Below, one piece after another: positions 42,506 through 52,490 of a stretch of 64,000 nucleotides of DNA. Positions within the stretch are counted from its first letter, which is position 1. Each line of letters opens with the position of its first letter. The notes beneath the pieces were generated by a model. The model saw only the letters and a list, made by a program, of their open reading frames with translations. It was not told the DNA's origin and searched no databases. Position numbers and translations under genes: made by a program. The DNA comes from Clostridiaceae bacterium OM02-2AC (GTDB lineage Bacteria; Bacillota_I; Bacilli_A; Erysipelotrichales; Erysipelotrichaceae). The stretch spans positions 1-64,000 of the forward strand of contig QULU01000020.1 in the NCBI GenBank assembly GCA_003481775.1, read 5' to 3'.

Positions 42506-43766
42506 TACTAAAATGGATATTCAGCGTTCAGGGGAAACGATAGAAAGAACAGCCGTAAAGTATTCAGCAAAAGCAACTAAAGGGTTGGCAAAACTAACAA
42601 AGATGCTTACCCTTTACGGCATCAAGATGTTTGCGAATCCGTTAAATGCTATCAAGAAGGACGGACCGAATAAAACACTGATCCATACTCCTGAACTTAC
42701 CAAAGAAGAAGCAAAGGTCATGATTGCTAAATTAAGGGAAGCCGAAATACTTGCAACTTATCGTGAAGTAGAACCATCAGGACGAGAAATACGAAGGGGT
42801 ATTTCTATTCATAACCAAGAGAAAATGGCAAAGAATGATATTAAATTAGCACAATGGAAAGACAGAGCCGTTAAATATGAGCGTTTTTCTTTATTAGGCA
42901 AGTTTTGTGAATCGCAGGCTGATAAATATCAGAACTTAGTAAATCAGGAAAATAGGATGCCAGCTGAAAATAAATATATCTTTATCGTCAATCAAAGACA
43001 CTCGAATGCATTAAATGAAATGTTGGCAGATATACGAGAAATGCGATTGACAAAGGATTTTGATAACAGTGTATTTGAAAAAGAAATGGACGAAAACCTA
43101 GTGCCTGAATTAAAGATGGAAGATATGGAATTAACGGTAGAATCAATGGAAGAGGGCATTGAATATGGAAATCGAATGATTGCTGAATTTCCTCATGCAG
43201 ATACCTGCCGTCATATCATTACAAAAGAAGAGTTTGTAGAGCATTATGAAGATATGTGTTCTCAAGAAGTTTTTGGTGCAACACTTCAAGATGAAGATCA
43301 TGTCATGGTTGTCTATCATAAAAGTTCTCGTGAGCGTATGGAAGAAATCATGGGAACAGACGGGCATAAGATTATTGAATATGGGGCAAATGGTGGCGAA
43401 ACGCTACAAAATCTCAAAAATGGAGATGCACCAATTCACGCTATCGTACCAAAAGAAGAAATGAAAAATTTTCGAGAAAAATATGAGGGATATGATTATA
43501 TTGCTCGTAAGCAGGAAGATGGAAATTACGAAATTCATGTATCCGAACATCAAACAAAGATGATTGATAGGGAAATGAAATTAAAAAACCAACAAGCCCA
43601 CGAAGACTTAAAGCAACAAGAACAGTCCATAGATTTAAACAAGGATTCCGTACAAATGGAAAATAAAGAAAACAGTATTTCGTGGGCAGAAAAAGATATG
43701 GCAAACCAAGAAGATTTAAGCTCATTGAATGAATTTGACCTAGAGTTAAATAAAGAGGATGAGTAG
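42498..43766 (+). CDS. Coupling-protein-associated protein (PcfB/DUF3801-like position)
   Basis: 422 aa. The N-terminus (ETIERTAVKYSAKATKGLAKL) resembles the start of PcfB/DUF3801 proteins, which lie directly before the VirD4 gene in Gram-positive conjugation loci and help bring the relaxosome to it. The rest is a mixture of helical, charged segments; ends LNEFDLELNKEDE, acidic but not clearly the common tail. 2 bp from the VirD4 gene. Confidence 0.5.
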   Translation: MNDTKMDIQRSGETIERTAVKYSAKATKGLAKLTKMLTLYGIKMFANPLNAIKKDGPNKTLIHTPELTKEEAKVMIAKLREAEILATYREVEPSGREIRRGISIHNQEKMAKNDIKLAQWKDRAVKYERFSLLGKFCESQADKYQNLVNQENRMPAENKYIFIVNQRHSNALNEMLADIREMRLTKDFDNSVFEKEMDENLVPELKMEDMELTVESMEEGIEYGNRMIAEFPHADTCRHIITKEEFVEHYEDMCSQEVFGATLQDEDHVMVVYHKSSRERMEEIMGTDGHKIIEYGANGGETLQNLKNGDAPIHAIVPKEEMKNFREKYEGYDYIARKQEDGNYEIHVSEHQTKMIDREMKLKNQQAHEDLKQQEQSIDLNKDSVQMENKENSISWAEKDMANQEDLSSLNEFDLELNKEDE

Positions 43767-43768
43767 AT

Positions 43769-45802
43769 ATGAAAGTAAAACGAGAATATAAAAGCAACAC
43801 AGTCATTGTAGTCCTTGTACTACTGATTGTGTTTTATTTTGGCTTACGATTAGGAACACTGGTGGAATTGAATGATGGAGAGTGGTCGTTTGAGGTATTA
43901 AACCAAGCAAGCGATCAATTTTTTTCATTTGAGCCTCTTATCTTTAATCAATTTACACTGATGATAGGTTCATTTTTAGCGTTATTTTCGTGGATGATTT
44001 ATGAAACTCTACATTCTTCTTATAAAAAGAATATGCAGGAAGAAGCGTTTGGTAGTGCGAAATGGAATGATCCTAATTTTACGAAAGATATGCGTGAAAA
44101 GGATATGTATCAAAATTGGATATTCACAAAGACAGAAATCTTTTCTAAAAATATGAAAGTGACTAAACGAAATCGAAACTGCACTTTGATAGGAAGACCT
44201 GGAACTGGGAAATCAAGATATTGGTTAATTCCTAATATTTTAAATTCAATGGCTGAAACAATTATCGTTACTGACCCTAAAGAAGAAATTTTGAAGGCTA
44301 CAGGAATGAGCTTAAAGAAAAAAGGATATGATATTCGAGTTTTAAATATCAAGGATAAATGGCGAAGCGACCATTATAATCCATTGAAATATATTCGTAA
44401 GTTACCGAAAGAAGCGTTTTTGTTAGACCTAGATAGTGATGAAAGCCGTCAAGATATTGTACAAGAATTGATGGATGAAGGACGAAATATTGCTGAAGAT
44501 GATGTCATGAATCTAATAAATACGATTATGGAAAATACAAAATCAGAAACGATTGAATCCAATACTGGTGACCCCTTTTGGGAAAAGGCAGAAATGGTGT
44601 TCTTACAGGCATTGTTTTACTATGTGATTTTCAATTATCCAATCGAAGAACGAAATTTCAGAAAAATCATGGAACTGATTCGTAAGGGAGAACCTGACAA
44701 AGAAGGAAATTCAGAACTTAGAAACTTATTTGATGAATGGGAAAGTCGTGATCCTAATAACATTGGTATCAAACAGTGGAAACATTTTGTTGTATCGGCA
44801 AAATCTCCAAAGATGATGTCCACTATTATTATGACGGCATCAGCCCGACTTGCTCCTTTCAACTTGCGTGAAGTAGATGAAATGACATATAACGACACTA
44901 TGGAATTAGATAGAATTGGTATGCCATTAAACGCTGATGAAGGAGAACATGGACGAGTTGCCTATTTCATTATTTCTGACCCTAACAGCAATGCATTCAA
45001 CTTCTTGATGAATATCATGTATTCACAGATATTCACAATAATCGACCAAAATGCACAAGCAAATGGTGGACGATTGGCAACTCCATGTAATATCTACATG
45101 GATGAGTTTAGACAACAAGGGGCTATCAATCGTTTCTTGGAATTTTGGGCATATTGTCGTGGCTTGGATTGTGGAATTACCATTATTCTTCAGTCTTTAT
45201 CACAGTTAAAGAAAATCTATAAAGATGAATGGGAAACAGCGTTAGACTGTTGTGACTACATCTTTTTCTTAGGTTCTCGTTCAAAAGAAACTTTGGAATA
45301 TATGAGTACCATGTTAGGAAAGCAGACATTGTATAAAAAGTCTTCAGGACGAACCTATTCAAGACAAGGTTCATCTTCTCAAAACTGGGATGTATATGGT
45401 AGAGAACTAGCAACCATGGATGAATTAGCTGAACTAGAAGCAGGACATGGAATCTTGTTAATGGCAGGAACAAAACCTTTCTATTCTGAATTATATGACT
45501 TAAAGAGCCATGATGATTATAAAGAAATGTGGGAAGCATGGACAGAACAGGATGGTACGAAAGACCCTGAATTTAAGAAAACAAAAGAATGGAAAGAAAA
45601 CCATGCGAAACTGTACGATCATCTACAGGAAATGAAGAAACCAAGAAAGTCAAAGACAAAGCAACAACAAGAATTGATGAAAGCGATTGGAGTTCCTTGC
45701 ACTGTACAAGAGCCATTTGAAATGAAAGTAGTAACGGAAGCACAGCTTGAAGCAAAATATGGAAAAGGAAAACTGAAAGCTGTTTGGAGCGATATAAAAT
45801 AG
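43769..45802 (+). CDS. virD4: VirD4/TraG-type coupling protein
   Basis: 677 aa. Two N-terminal membrane helices (about 8-27 and 58-80), Walker A LIGRPGTGKSRYWLIPN (about 140), IIVTDPKEEILKATG, and Walker B region NIYMDEFRQQG, ending with the VirD4/TcpA-type ILQSLSQLKKIY and LEYMSTMLGKQT blocks. This hexameric ATPase receives the relaxase-DNA complex and any protein substrates and hands them to the channel. It has no acidic tail. If the tails of other proteins are export signals, this is the expected receptor. Confidence 0.95.
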   Translation: MKVKREYKSNTVIVVLVLLIVFYFGLRLGTLVELNDGEWSFEVLNQASDQFFSFEPLIFNQFTLMIGSFLALFSWMIYETLHSSYKKNMQEEAFGSAKWNDPNFTKDMREKDMYQNWIFTKTEIFSKNMKVTKRNRNCTLIGRPGTGKSRYWLIPNILNSMAETIIVTDPKEEILKATGMSLKKKGYDIRVLNIKDKWRSDHYNPLKYIRKLPKEAFLLDLDSDESRQDIVQELMDEGRNIAEDDVMNLINTIMENTKSETIESNTGDPFWEKAEMVFLQALFYYVIFNYPIEERNFRKIMELIRKGEPDKEGNSELRNLFDEWESRDPNNIGIKQWKHFVVSAKSPKMMSTIIMTASARLAPFNLREVDEMTYNDTMELDRIGMPLNADEGEHGRVAYFIISDPNSNAFNFLMNIMYSQIFTIIDQNAQANGGRLATPCNIYMDEFRQQGAINRFLEFWAYCRGLDCGITIILQSLSQLKKIYKDEWETALDCCDYIFFLGSRSKETLEYMSTMLGKQTLYKKSSGRTYSRQGSSSQNWDVYGRELATMDELAELEAGHGILLMAGTKPFYSELYDLKSHDDYKEMWEAWTEQDGTKDPEFKKTKEWKENHAKLYDHLQEMKKPRKSKTKQQQELMKAIGVPCTVQEPFEMKVVTEAQLEAKYGKGKLKAVWSDIK

Positions 45803-45890
45803 CATATCTTAGCTACACTATATATTTTATTGAAAGGGGTGATGCCCTTAAAAATGAAGGGATAGAAATAAGGGGAGCATTTTTTATATG

Positions 45891-45912
45891 CAGGCAAGGT
45901 GCCTGTTTTTTT
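45891..45912 (+). terminator. Terminator hairpin before the pilin gene
   Basis: CAGGCA / TGCCTG with 3-nt loop and seven T, 20 bp before the pilin-like gene and directly before its RBS AAGAAGGAGG. Likely an attenuator that sets pilin level relative to upstream genes. Confidence 0.65.
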
Positions 45913-45931
45913 GTTGTTAAGAAGGAGGATT

Positions 45932-46279
45932 ATGGAAATGGAAAAACTAACAGCAATGAAAAACAATATGTCTAAAAAGACAAGAGAAAAAGTCGCAAAA
46001 GCAGGGCTTATCGTAAATACGACAGCCATGATGATGGTATTGAATATGACAAATGTACTCGCAGTCAATTCCAATACGGATTCTATCGACCAATTTATTG
46101 ATTTCGTGTGTGACTGGTTGATGAAGATTGGTGGAGTTGTAGGACTTGTTGGTGGTGTGTTATTTGCATTAGGATGGCAAAGAGATGATGCTGAAGGAAA
46201 GAGTCGTGGGTTAATGACTTTGATGGCAGGATTTATGCTAATTGCCATTGCACAAGCACCTGATATTTTTGGTTTATAA
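45932..46279 (+). CDS. VirB2/Maff2-like pilin subunit
   Basis: 115 aa from MEMEKLTAMKNNMSKK; start by the excellent RBS AAGGAGG. An N-terminal leader-like segment (LIVNTTAMMMVLNMTNVLA) with likely cleavage after LAV, then two membrane helices (MKIGGVVGLVGGVLFALGW and LMTLMAGFMLIAIAQ) joined by a short polar loop QRDDAEGKSRG, the VirB2/TrbC architecture. Probably lines the transfer channel. Confidence 0.75.
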   Translation: MEMEKLTAMKNNMSKKTREKVAKAGLIVNTTAMMMVLNMTNVLAVNSNTDSIDQFIDFVCDWLMKIGGVVGLVGGVLFALGWQRDDAEGKSRGLMTLMAGFMLIAIAQAPDIFGL

Positions 46280-46335
46280 GATGTATGGGCGAGTAAAAAT
46301 ATTCGCCCTGTCTTTTTAGGAAAGGAGTGAAGTCA

Positions 46336-47202
46336 ATGTTTGGAGAAATTGCAGAAGCACTGATGGATATAGCTTTTAGTATATTTGGTTTTGATATTGA
46401 TATAGGAAATTTAGGATTGACAGCCAAAGGACTTTGCGATTGGACAAAAATTTCTTCTTCTGAATTTGGTACGATTGCAGAAACCTTGAATGGTGCGTTT
46501 GTATCCGTTGGATTACAGTTACTTACCGTATTTGTAATGATTGATTTAATAAAAAAGGCAATGGAAATTGATCGTATTTCTTGGGAGCGAATCGTTATGA
46601 GTGTTGCACGATTTTTGATATTTAAGATGTTAATTACTTATTCATATGAATTTTTAAATATGATTATGAAAATCGGACAACAATTTATGAATATTCTTCT
46701 TAGAACAGTAAATTATCAGACAAGTGCAGGGACAAGTATTGGTGCTACGATAGGCGATATGATAAATAATGCAGAGGGGCTTGAACTTATTATTAACTTT
46801 ACCCCTGCCATAATGTTTATGGTTTTTATCGTCATTTATTTACCTTTGATTGGTACATTTGTGATGTGTATTGCACAAATATTCAGCAGAGTCGTAAAAA
46901 TTGTCTTAGCATTTGCATTCGCCCCAATTCCCCTTGCAATCGGAACATGGGAAGACGGTAGTGGTACAGGAAAACGATTTATTATGAATGCTGTAGCTTT
47001 AGCATTTGAGGGATTGGTAATGATTCTTTGTGTACACATTTATGCATTAGGACTTTCTGATATGCAATCTGGTTTAATGGTACAGGGAAATAATTGGGGA
47101 GAATGTCTTGGTTGTATGATTGGTATTTTGCTTATGAATGGTATCTTGACAACAGCTTTAACAACTTCTTCACAATTAGCAGAGAAATGGAGTGGTGCAT
47201 AG
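46336..47202 (+). CDS. VirB6/TrbL-like channel protein
   Basis: 288 aa from MFGEIAEALMDIAFSIFG (RBS GAAAGGAGTG). Five to six membrane helices with a conserved-looking AFAFAPIPLAIGTWEDGSG; topology and place between pilin and PrgI genes fit VirB6/TrbL of Gram-positive type IV systems, which form the inner-membrane channel. It overlaps no neighbour; the next start follows its stop by 1 bp. Confidence 0.75.
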   Translation: MFGEIAEALMDIAFSIFGFDIDIGNLGLTAKGLCDWTKISSSEFGTIAETLNGAFVSVGLQLLTVFVMIDLIKKAMEIDRISWERIVMSVARFLIFKMLITYSYEFLNMIMKIGQQFMNILLRTVNYQTSAGTSIGATIGDMINNAEGLELIINFTPAIMFMVFIVIYLPLIGTFVMCIAQIFSRVVKIVLAFAFAPIPLAIGTWEDGSGTGKRFIMNAVALAFEGLVMILCVHIYALGLSDMQSGLMVQGNNWGECLGCMIGILLMNGILTTALTTSSQLAEKWSGA

Positions 47203-47203
47203 T

Positions 47204-48010
47204 ATGGATGATATTAGAATCAGAACACATAAAGAACTTTCAGGAGTGGCAGAAAAATACTATGGATTTACTTTTCGACAATGGTTGTTTCTTGTTTTAA
47301 CTGGAATTATTACAGTGCCTACTTATTTATATTTAACACCTATATTGGGAGATGAGATTTCAAGTTGGATTGTCATTATCATGGGTTTACCTTTGATGCT
47401 TTGTGGCTTTTTGACATTGCAGGGAATGACAGCCGATAGATTACTACCTTTCTTAAAAAGACACTATTTGGATTTCGGAAAGCCATTAGAGTATAAGACT
47501 GAAAAAGAGTTATTAGCTGAAAAAGAAGCAAAGAAAAATAAAGGTAAGAAACAAAAAGAGGAATCTGTTCAAACTATCGAAAAGCCGAAAAAACCGACAA
47601 GAGCTGAACGAAAACAGGCGAAGAAAGATAAAAAAGTTTTAATGAAGATGGAAAAAGAACAAAAGAAAGAAAAGGCTCGATTGGAAAAACAAAAGGAATT
47701 GGAATTGAAGATAGAGCGAAAGAAAGCCAAAGAAAAAGCAAAGGCAATGAAGTGGTATGGGGATTTAGATGCCAACAAGAAAGCCTTGATTGAAGAGCGT
47801 ACTATGGAAAATAGTGAAAATGCACTTACGAAAGAAGATATTGAAAATATTGTCCGTCTAGGTGAAAAAGCAAAAGGCTATTTAGAAACAATAGAGAAAG
47901 GAGTCGAAGAAGATGTTCAAAAAGAAGGAAAAGAAAGAGAAACAGAAGAATCCAAAGACAGAGAAACCGAAAAAGCAGAAGAAACAAAAACAACAGAAAT
48001 CAGTGAATAA
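47204..48010 (+). CDS. PrgI-family (VirB3-like) protein
   Basis: 268 aa from MDDIRIRTHKELSGVAEKYY. YGFTFRQWLFLVLTGIITVP and the second helix of the hairpin (SWIVIIMGLPLMLCGFL) are the PrgI/VirB3 pattern. A long lysine/glutamate-rich coiled-coil region (about 100-190, KAKEKAKAMKWYGDL) follows, longer than in typical PrgI. Ends KTTEISE. Its last 98 bp overlap the VirB4 start in another frame. Confidence 0.78.
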   Translation: MDDIRIRTHKELSGVAEKYYGFTFRQWLFLVLTGIITVPTYLYLTPILGDEISSWIVIIMGLPLMLCGFLTLQGMTADRLLPFLKRHYLDFGKPLEYKTEKELLAEKEAKKNKGKKQKEESVQTIEKPKKPTRAERKQAKKDKKVLMKMEKEQKKEKARLEKQKELELKIERKKAKEKAKAMKWYGDLDANKKALIEERTMENSENALTKEDIENIVRLGEKAKGYLETIEKGVEEDVQKEGKERETEESKDRETEKAEETKTTEISE

Positions 48011-50474
48011 GCCAAACGAAAAATCATCCAACATGAATCCTTTTATGTCTTTGTGGAATAAACGACCAACAGTTTTTGTGCCAAAGACCAATCAACAAGT
48101 GTTTACTATGTTGTTTAAGGATTACAAAGAAAATATCATGCGAATCAGTGATGATATATATTCTATCTGTTTTGAATATACAGATATTTCTTTCGCAAAA
48201 GCAGATTTAGAAGATGCAGGTGAAATCTTCTTAAAATGGGTGGATTATCTAAACTCATTTACAGATAAAGCACATATTCAAGTCACAAATGCCAGTACAC
48301 CAGTGAACACAGAAAAGTATAAACAACAGTTTATCTATGATGAAGAAAGTATGGTTAGTGAACAGGAAAGACATCTTGCTCATGAGTTTAATACCTTGAT
48401 TGATGATGCCATTGGGAAAAAGAAAAATACACTGATTACAAAAAGGTATGTCACAATATCGCAGAAAGCATTGAATTATGAAGATGCCAAAGCGATATTT
48501 TTTAATATCTACAGAAAAACAGAAGAAAAGTTTAAGGATTTAAAATCTAGTATTCGTATCGTACCAGTGAATGAGCGTTTGACTTTGATTCATGACTTTT
48601 GGAATATCCAAACAGCAGATGAGAAAGGAATCAAAGATTTTGAAGAATATCGTAAGGAAAAAGATTTAACGATTTATGATGTTCTTGCACCTCATGAATA
48701 TATCAATCTAAGAGAAAGTGATTACATTGAAATCACGCCTCAAGATGTATTGAATTCGGATACAGAAACAGATGAAGTACATAGGAAACGATTTATTCGT
48801 TGTCTGTATATTGAACCTGATTTTCCAAATGCAATTACTCCAAAGTTTTATAATATTTTAACTACGATTGAAGATTTACACCTTGTTACGACAATCAATA
48901 TTCAGCCAAATGAAACGACCAAGATTGTAAAGAAATTATCCAAATTGCAATCAGGGTTGGAAACAGAGCGTTATAACAAGGTTAAACAATATGCGAAGCA
49001 ACAGATGAATTATGAATACATGAAAGATAAGAAACTGGAAACAAAATTAGATGATGTTACGCAGATGATCGAAGATATTCAGTATAACGATCAAAAAGTT
49101 TTCTGTGAGAATATCTGTTTATGTATTGTTGCTGATACCTATTCTGAATTAGAAGAACAGACTGTTAAAATTCAAAATAAAGTAGGAGAAATGTTAATTC
49201 GTATTTTACCTTTAAAATGGCAACAATTAGAAGGAATTCAAAATACACTTCCATTAGGACATAACACACTACAATTTCAACATAAGGAAACTTCTGAAGC
49301 AACAGCCGTCCATGTTCCGTTTAACTCAAAAGATTTTGCACATCCAAAATCAATCTTTATGGGAATCAATCTAGTGAGTCGTAACCCTATCTTTGTAGAT
49401 AGAAAACGATTGATCAATGGAAATGGATGTATTTTAGCGACATCAGGGGCAGGGAAATCATTCCAAGCGAAAACAAATGCCGAACAAGTATTACTACGCT
49501 ATCCTGATGATGAAATTATTTTTATCGATTTCCAAAAAGAATATGGAGAAGCCGTCCATGAATTAAATGGACAGACCATTACCATTTCCGATTCTACAAA
49601 GACTTATATCAATCCATTAGATTTAGATCAAAACTATAGTTTGTCTGAAGATGGTGGAGATTCGCCAGTAAAAGCAAAAGTTGAATATATGCAAGGTTGG
49701 GTAGAATCTATCATTGATGAAGGTAGTCTAAGTCCGATTGAAAAGACGATCGTAGATAGATGTGTACGACATATTTTCGAGGATTATGAAAAGAGTGGAT
49801 TTAAAGATGAAAGTAAACAGCCTTTATTAAAGGATTTCCAAGAAGAACTTGCGAAACAGCCTGAAGAAGAGGCAAAAAAGATGGCGAAAGCACTTGAGCG
49901 TTTCGTTAAAGGTACACAGGATATATTCTCGCATCCTACCAATGTTGATATTCATAACCGAGTTGTATCGTTTGATATTTCTGAACTTCCTGCTTCTATA
50001 CAAACAGCAGGATATTTAGTAGTCCTAGACCATATCATGAATCGTTTGATTAAGAATAGAGCAAAAGGTATCAATACATGGATTTATATTGATGAATTCC
50101 ATATCTTGCTTGCCAATCCATCAGGGGCTGAATATGTAGCCAAGATTGTTAAAATCGGTCGCAAATACAATGCTATGATTACTGTTATTACACAAAATAT
50201 TGAAGATGTTTCTGCGAATGAATGGGGTAGAAAAATACTTGGAAATGCCGAATTTGCTATCATCTTGAAGCAAAAGAAACGAGATCGACAGATTATTTGT
50301 GATATTTTCGATATTTCTGAAGGGGAAGCACGATATATCGGTAATGATGCTAAACAAGGGCAAGGTGTCATTGTCTTTGGTTCAGATAAGATTCCATTCT
50401 ATAACCATGTGCCAAAAGAATTCCGTATCTACCAGTTGAACAATACTGATAAAAAGGCGATTGCTAGAACATAA
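47913..50474 (+). CDS. virB4: VirB4-type conjugation ATPase
   Basis: 853 aa. A Lys-rich start (MFKKKEKKEKQKNPK), N-terminal VirB4 domain with DEVHRKRFIRCLYIEPDFPN, then Walker A LATSGAGKSFQAK (about 510), IFIDFQKEYGEAV, Walker B TWIYIDEFHILLAN and RKYNAMITVITQNIEDV. Energises assembly of and transport through the channel. RBS GAAAGGAG supports the start in the previous gene despite the 98-bp overlap. It has no acidic tail. Confidence 0.95.
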   Translation: MFKKKEKKEKQKNPKTEKPKKQKKQKQQKSVNKPNEKSSNMNPFMSLWNKRPTVFVPKTNQQVFTMLFKDYKENIMRISDDIYSICFEYTDISFAKADLEDAGEIFLKWVDYLNSFTDKAHIQVTNASTPVNTEKYKQQFIYDEESMVSEQERHLAHEFNTLIDDAIGKKKNTLITKRYVTISQKALNYEDAKAIFFNIYRKTEEKFKDLKSSIRIVPVNERLTLIHDFWNIQTADEKGIKDFEEYRKEKDLTIYDVLAPHEYINLRESDYIEITPQDVLNSDTETDEVHRKRFIRCLYIEPDFPNAITPKFYNILTTIEDLHLVTTINIQPNETTKIVKKLSKLQSGLETERYNKVKQYAKQQMNYEYMKDKKLETKLDDVTQMIEDIQYNDQKVFCENICLCIVADTYSELEEQTVKIQNKVGEMLIRILPLKWQQLEGIQNTLPLGHNTLQFQHKETSEATAVHVPFNSKDFAHPKSIFMGINLVSRNPIFVDRKRLINGNGCILATSGAGKSFQAKTNAEQVLLRYPDDEIIFIDFQKEYGEAVHELNGQTITISDSTKTYINPLDLDQNYSLSEDGGDSPVKAKVEYMQGWVESIIDEGSLSPIEKTIVDRCVRHIFEDYEKSGFKDESKQPLLKDFQEELAKQPEEEAKKMAKALERFVKGTQDIFSHPTNVDIHNRVVSFDISELPASIQTAGYLVVLDHIMNRLIKNRAKGINTWIYIDEFHILLANPSGAEYVAKIVKIGRKYNAMITVITQNIEDVSANEWGRKILGNAEFAIILKQKKRDRQIICDIFDISEGEARYIGNDAKQGQGVIVFGSDKIPFYNHVPKEFRIYQLNNTDKKAIART

Positions 50475-50479
50475 AGTGT

Positions 50480-52477
50480 ATGTCAAAAGAAACTAGAAAA
50501 GATGTCAATAAGACATTTCGTTCAGGAGAGTTTGCTACCAGTAAAGGACTTCGTTGGACTGGTAAAGGATTGGATAAGAGTGCCAAATTTGTTTCCGAAT
50601 GGAAATATAACAGACAAGGAAGCCAAGATGATGGTTCAGGTGGAAGTGGTGGAAAGGCTACTTTAGGAATTCAAACACAAGTTGATAAACCAAATGCAGA
50701 GAATGGTAATGCATTGTCACAAGAGAATGATAATAGTGCTGTAAAAACGACAGGTTCACTTTCCAAATCAGATAACGATATTCCAATCAGTAGTATGAAT
50801 GAACAGGAAGGTTCTGCTGTTTTAGGTATTAAAACAATGGAATCTTCCAATGCTGTTTCTGTTGAGAATGCAGTTATAGGAAATAATGATAAAAACAGTG
50901 CTATTTCCAATATCAAGACATTGGCAAATACCGGGGATGGAAAGAAAGGCACAGGTCAAAACTTGAAAGGAAAAATGGGGGAAGGAGAAGAGGATTCACA
51001 ACACTCAAATCGTTTCCTTTCTTTTATAAATCGACATACTTTTGACTTTCAACCGACACAGGGTAAATTTTCCAAAGCAGTCACTGTCGTAGGAAAAACT
51101 TCTGTAGGAGCAAGCAAGGTTGTTAAAAAAGGGGCAAGACTTTCTCACAAAGTAGAAAAAGCAACCAATGGCGAAGATGCTACAGGAATGAAATTCATTG
51201 AAGGAGAAGTTGGACGAAAGGCAGGAAAGGTAGCAGGAAAAGTTGGGAAGAAAGTTGGAAAAACGACAGCGAAATATACCTATAAAGGTGGAAAAAAAGC
51301 AGTTCAGTTTTCCTATGTAGTGGTAAAAACTTCTATCAAAAAAGGAGTGCAAGTTGCAAAGACAGGTACAACGATTGTTAAAAGAACAGCTATGATTATC
51401 ATACAAGCTGTAACAAAAACAATGATTTCGATAGGACAATTTCTTGCCCCTTTCTTTATGTCCGTATTGGCAGGGGCATTGGCACTTGGATTCATTCTTA
51501 TTTTAATAGGTGGTGCAGGTGCAACCGAACAGCACTGTAGTACGGATTATGTATTTTCAGATGGAACAACAGAAGGAAATGCACAGGCTGTATGGACATA
51601 CTTAAAAGGAAAGGGATTATCGGATGAAGCTGTTTCAGGTGTTATGGGAAACATGGAGCGTGAATCCAATTTTGACCCTGCCCTCATTGAAAAAGGGTAT
51701 CCCTATCAAGGGCATGGCTTAATCCAATGGAGTTATGGAAGAAAAGACAATTTATTGAAACAGGCAACCTTAAAAGGTGTTTCGTGGACGGATTTAAACT
51801 TTCAACTAAACTTCTTATGGGAAGAATCCTTATCTCCTGAATCCTATTATGGAAAACAATTACAGAGGGAAGGATTTTATGAAAATAAAAGTCCATCAAG
51901 ATGTGCTTATTTGTTCCATAAGATTGTAGAAAGATCGAGTGATTCCTATCAGTCGATTTCAAATACTCGCTGTAAGTCGGCAGAGAAGTGGTATGATAAA
52001 TTAAAAGGTACATATAAGCTGACAGACTCTACAGGATGTGCAACAGGTTCTATTGAAGGCGATCCAAACTTTGGGAATACAGATGCTTGGCTAACAAAAA
52101 ATCCATATGCACAAGCAGGACTATATGGACAGTGTTCATGGTTTGCTTGGGGTCGGTTTTATGAAATCTATGGATTTAGCCCTGGTTTTACTGGAAATGG
52201 ATATTCATGTGTAGCACAGTTGTTAGCAACGCATCCTGACAAATTTGAGTTCAGTTTGATACCGAAAGTAGGAGCTGTCGGTTCTTCCGATGTTGCTCAT
52301 AACCATGTATGGATCGTAGTCGGTGTAGAGGGAGAAAAGATTACCATTCAAGAGGGAAACTTAAATGGTAAGACAGATTCCTTTGAAGTAGCAAAGAGTG
52401 ACTGGCATACAGTTACATACTCATTAAGTCAATTACGAAGTATTTATGGAAATATTTCTTTTGCAAATCCTAAGTAA
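50480..52477 (+). CDS. Conjugation cell-wall hydrolase (phage-type lysozyme + CHAP)
   Basis: 665 aa. The N-terminal 160 residues are low complexity (GSGGSGGKATLG), a basic region follows (KAGKVAGKVGKKVGKTTAKY), then a membrane helix (about 325-350, PFFMSVLAGALALGF). Outside it: a lysozyme-like domain (about 370-490, GVMGNMERESNFDPALIEKG and GLIQWSYGRK, with Glu in MERES) and a CHAP amidase/peptidase (about 540-650; QCSWFAWGRFYEIYG with Cys, and NHVWIVVGVEG with His). VirB1-like, opens the wall for the channel. RBS is weak (AAAGTGT). Confidence 0.9.
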   Translation: MSKETRKDVNKTFRSGEFATSKGLRWTGKGLDKSAKFVSEWKYNRQGSQDDGSGGSGGKATLGIQTQVDKPNAENGNALSQENDNSAVKTTGSLSKSDNDIPISSMNEQEGSAVLGIKTMESSNAVSVENAVIGNNDKNSAISNIKTLANTGDGKKGTGQNLKGKMGEGEEDSQHSNRFLSFINRHTFDFQPTQGKFSKAVTVVGKTSVGASKVVKKGARLSHKVEKATNGEDATGMKFIEGEVGRKAGKVAGKVGKKVGKTTAKYTYKGGKKAVQFSYVVVKTSIKKGVQVAKTGTTIVKRTAMIIIQAVTKTMISIGQFLAPFFMSVLAGALALGFILILIGGAGATEQHCSTDYVFSDGTTEGNAQAVWTYLKGKGLSDEAVSGVMGNMERESNFDPALIEKGYPYQGHGLIQWSYGRKDNLLKQATLKGVSWTDLNFQLNFLWEESLSPESYYGKQLQREGFYENKSPSRCAYLFHKIVERSSDSYQSISNTRCKSAEKWYDKLKGTYKLTDSTGCATGSIEGDPNFGNTDAWLTKNPYAQAGLYGQCSWFAWGRFYEIYGFSPGFTGNGYSCVAQLLATHPDKFEFSLIPKVGAVGSSDVAHNHVWIVVGVEGEKITIQEGNLNGKTDSFEVAKSDWHTVTYSLSQLRSIYGNISFANPK

Positions 52478-52490
52478 ATGAGGTGGTATC

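Noticed and set aside
42498..43766. Gene before VirD4 and the primase counted as clear tail carriers
   Set aside because: Their ends (LNEFDLELNKEDE, EELEKEVKSYE) are acidic but do not match the consensus, so they are listed as weak only.
45619..46248. Minus-strand 209-codon frame
   Set aside because: Opposite to the VirD4 end and the pilin gene, both of which are well supported; the frame is chance openness.
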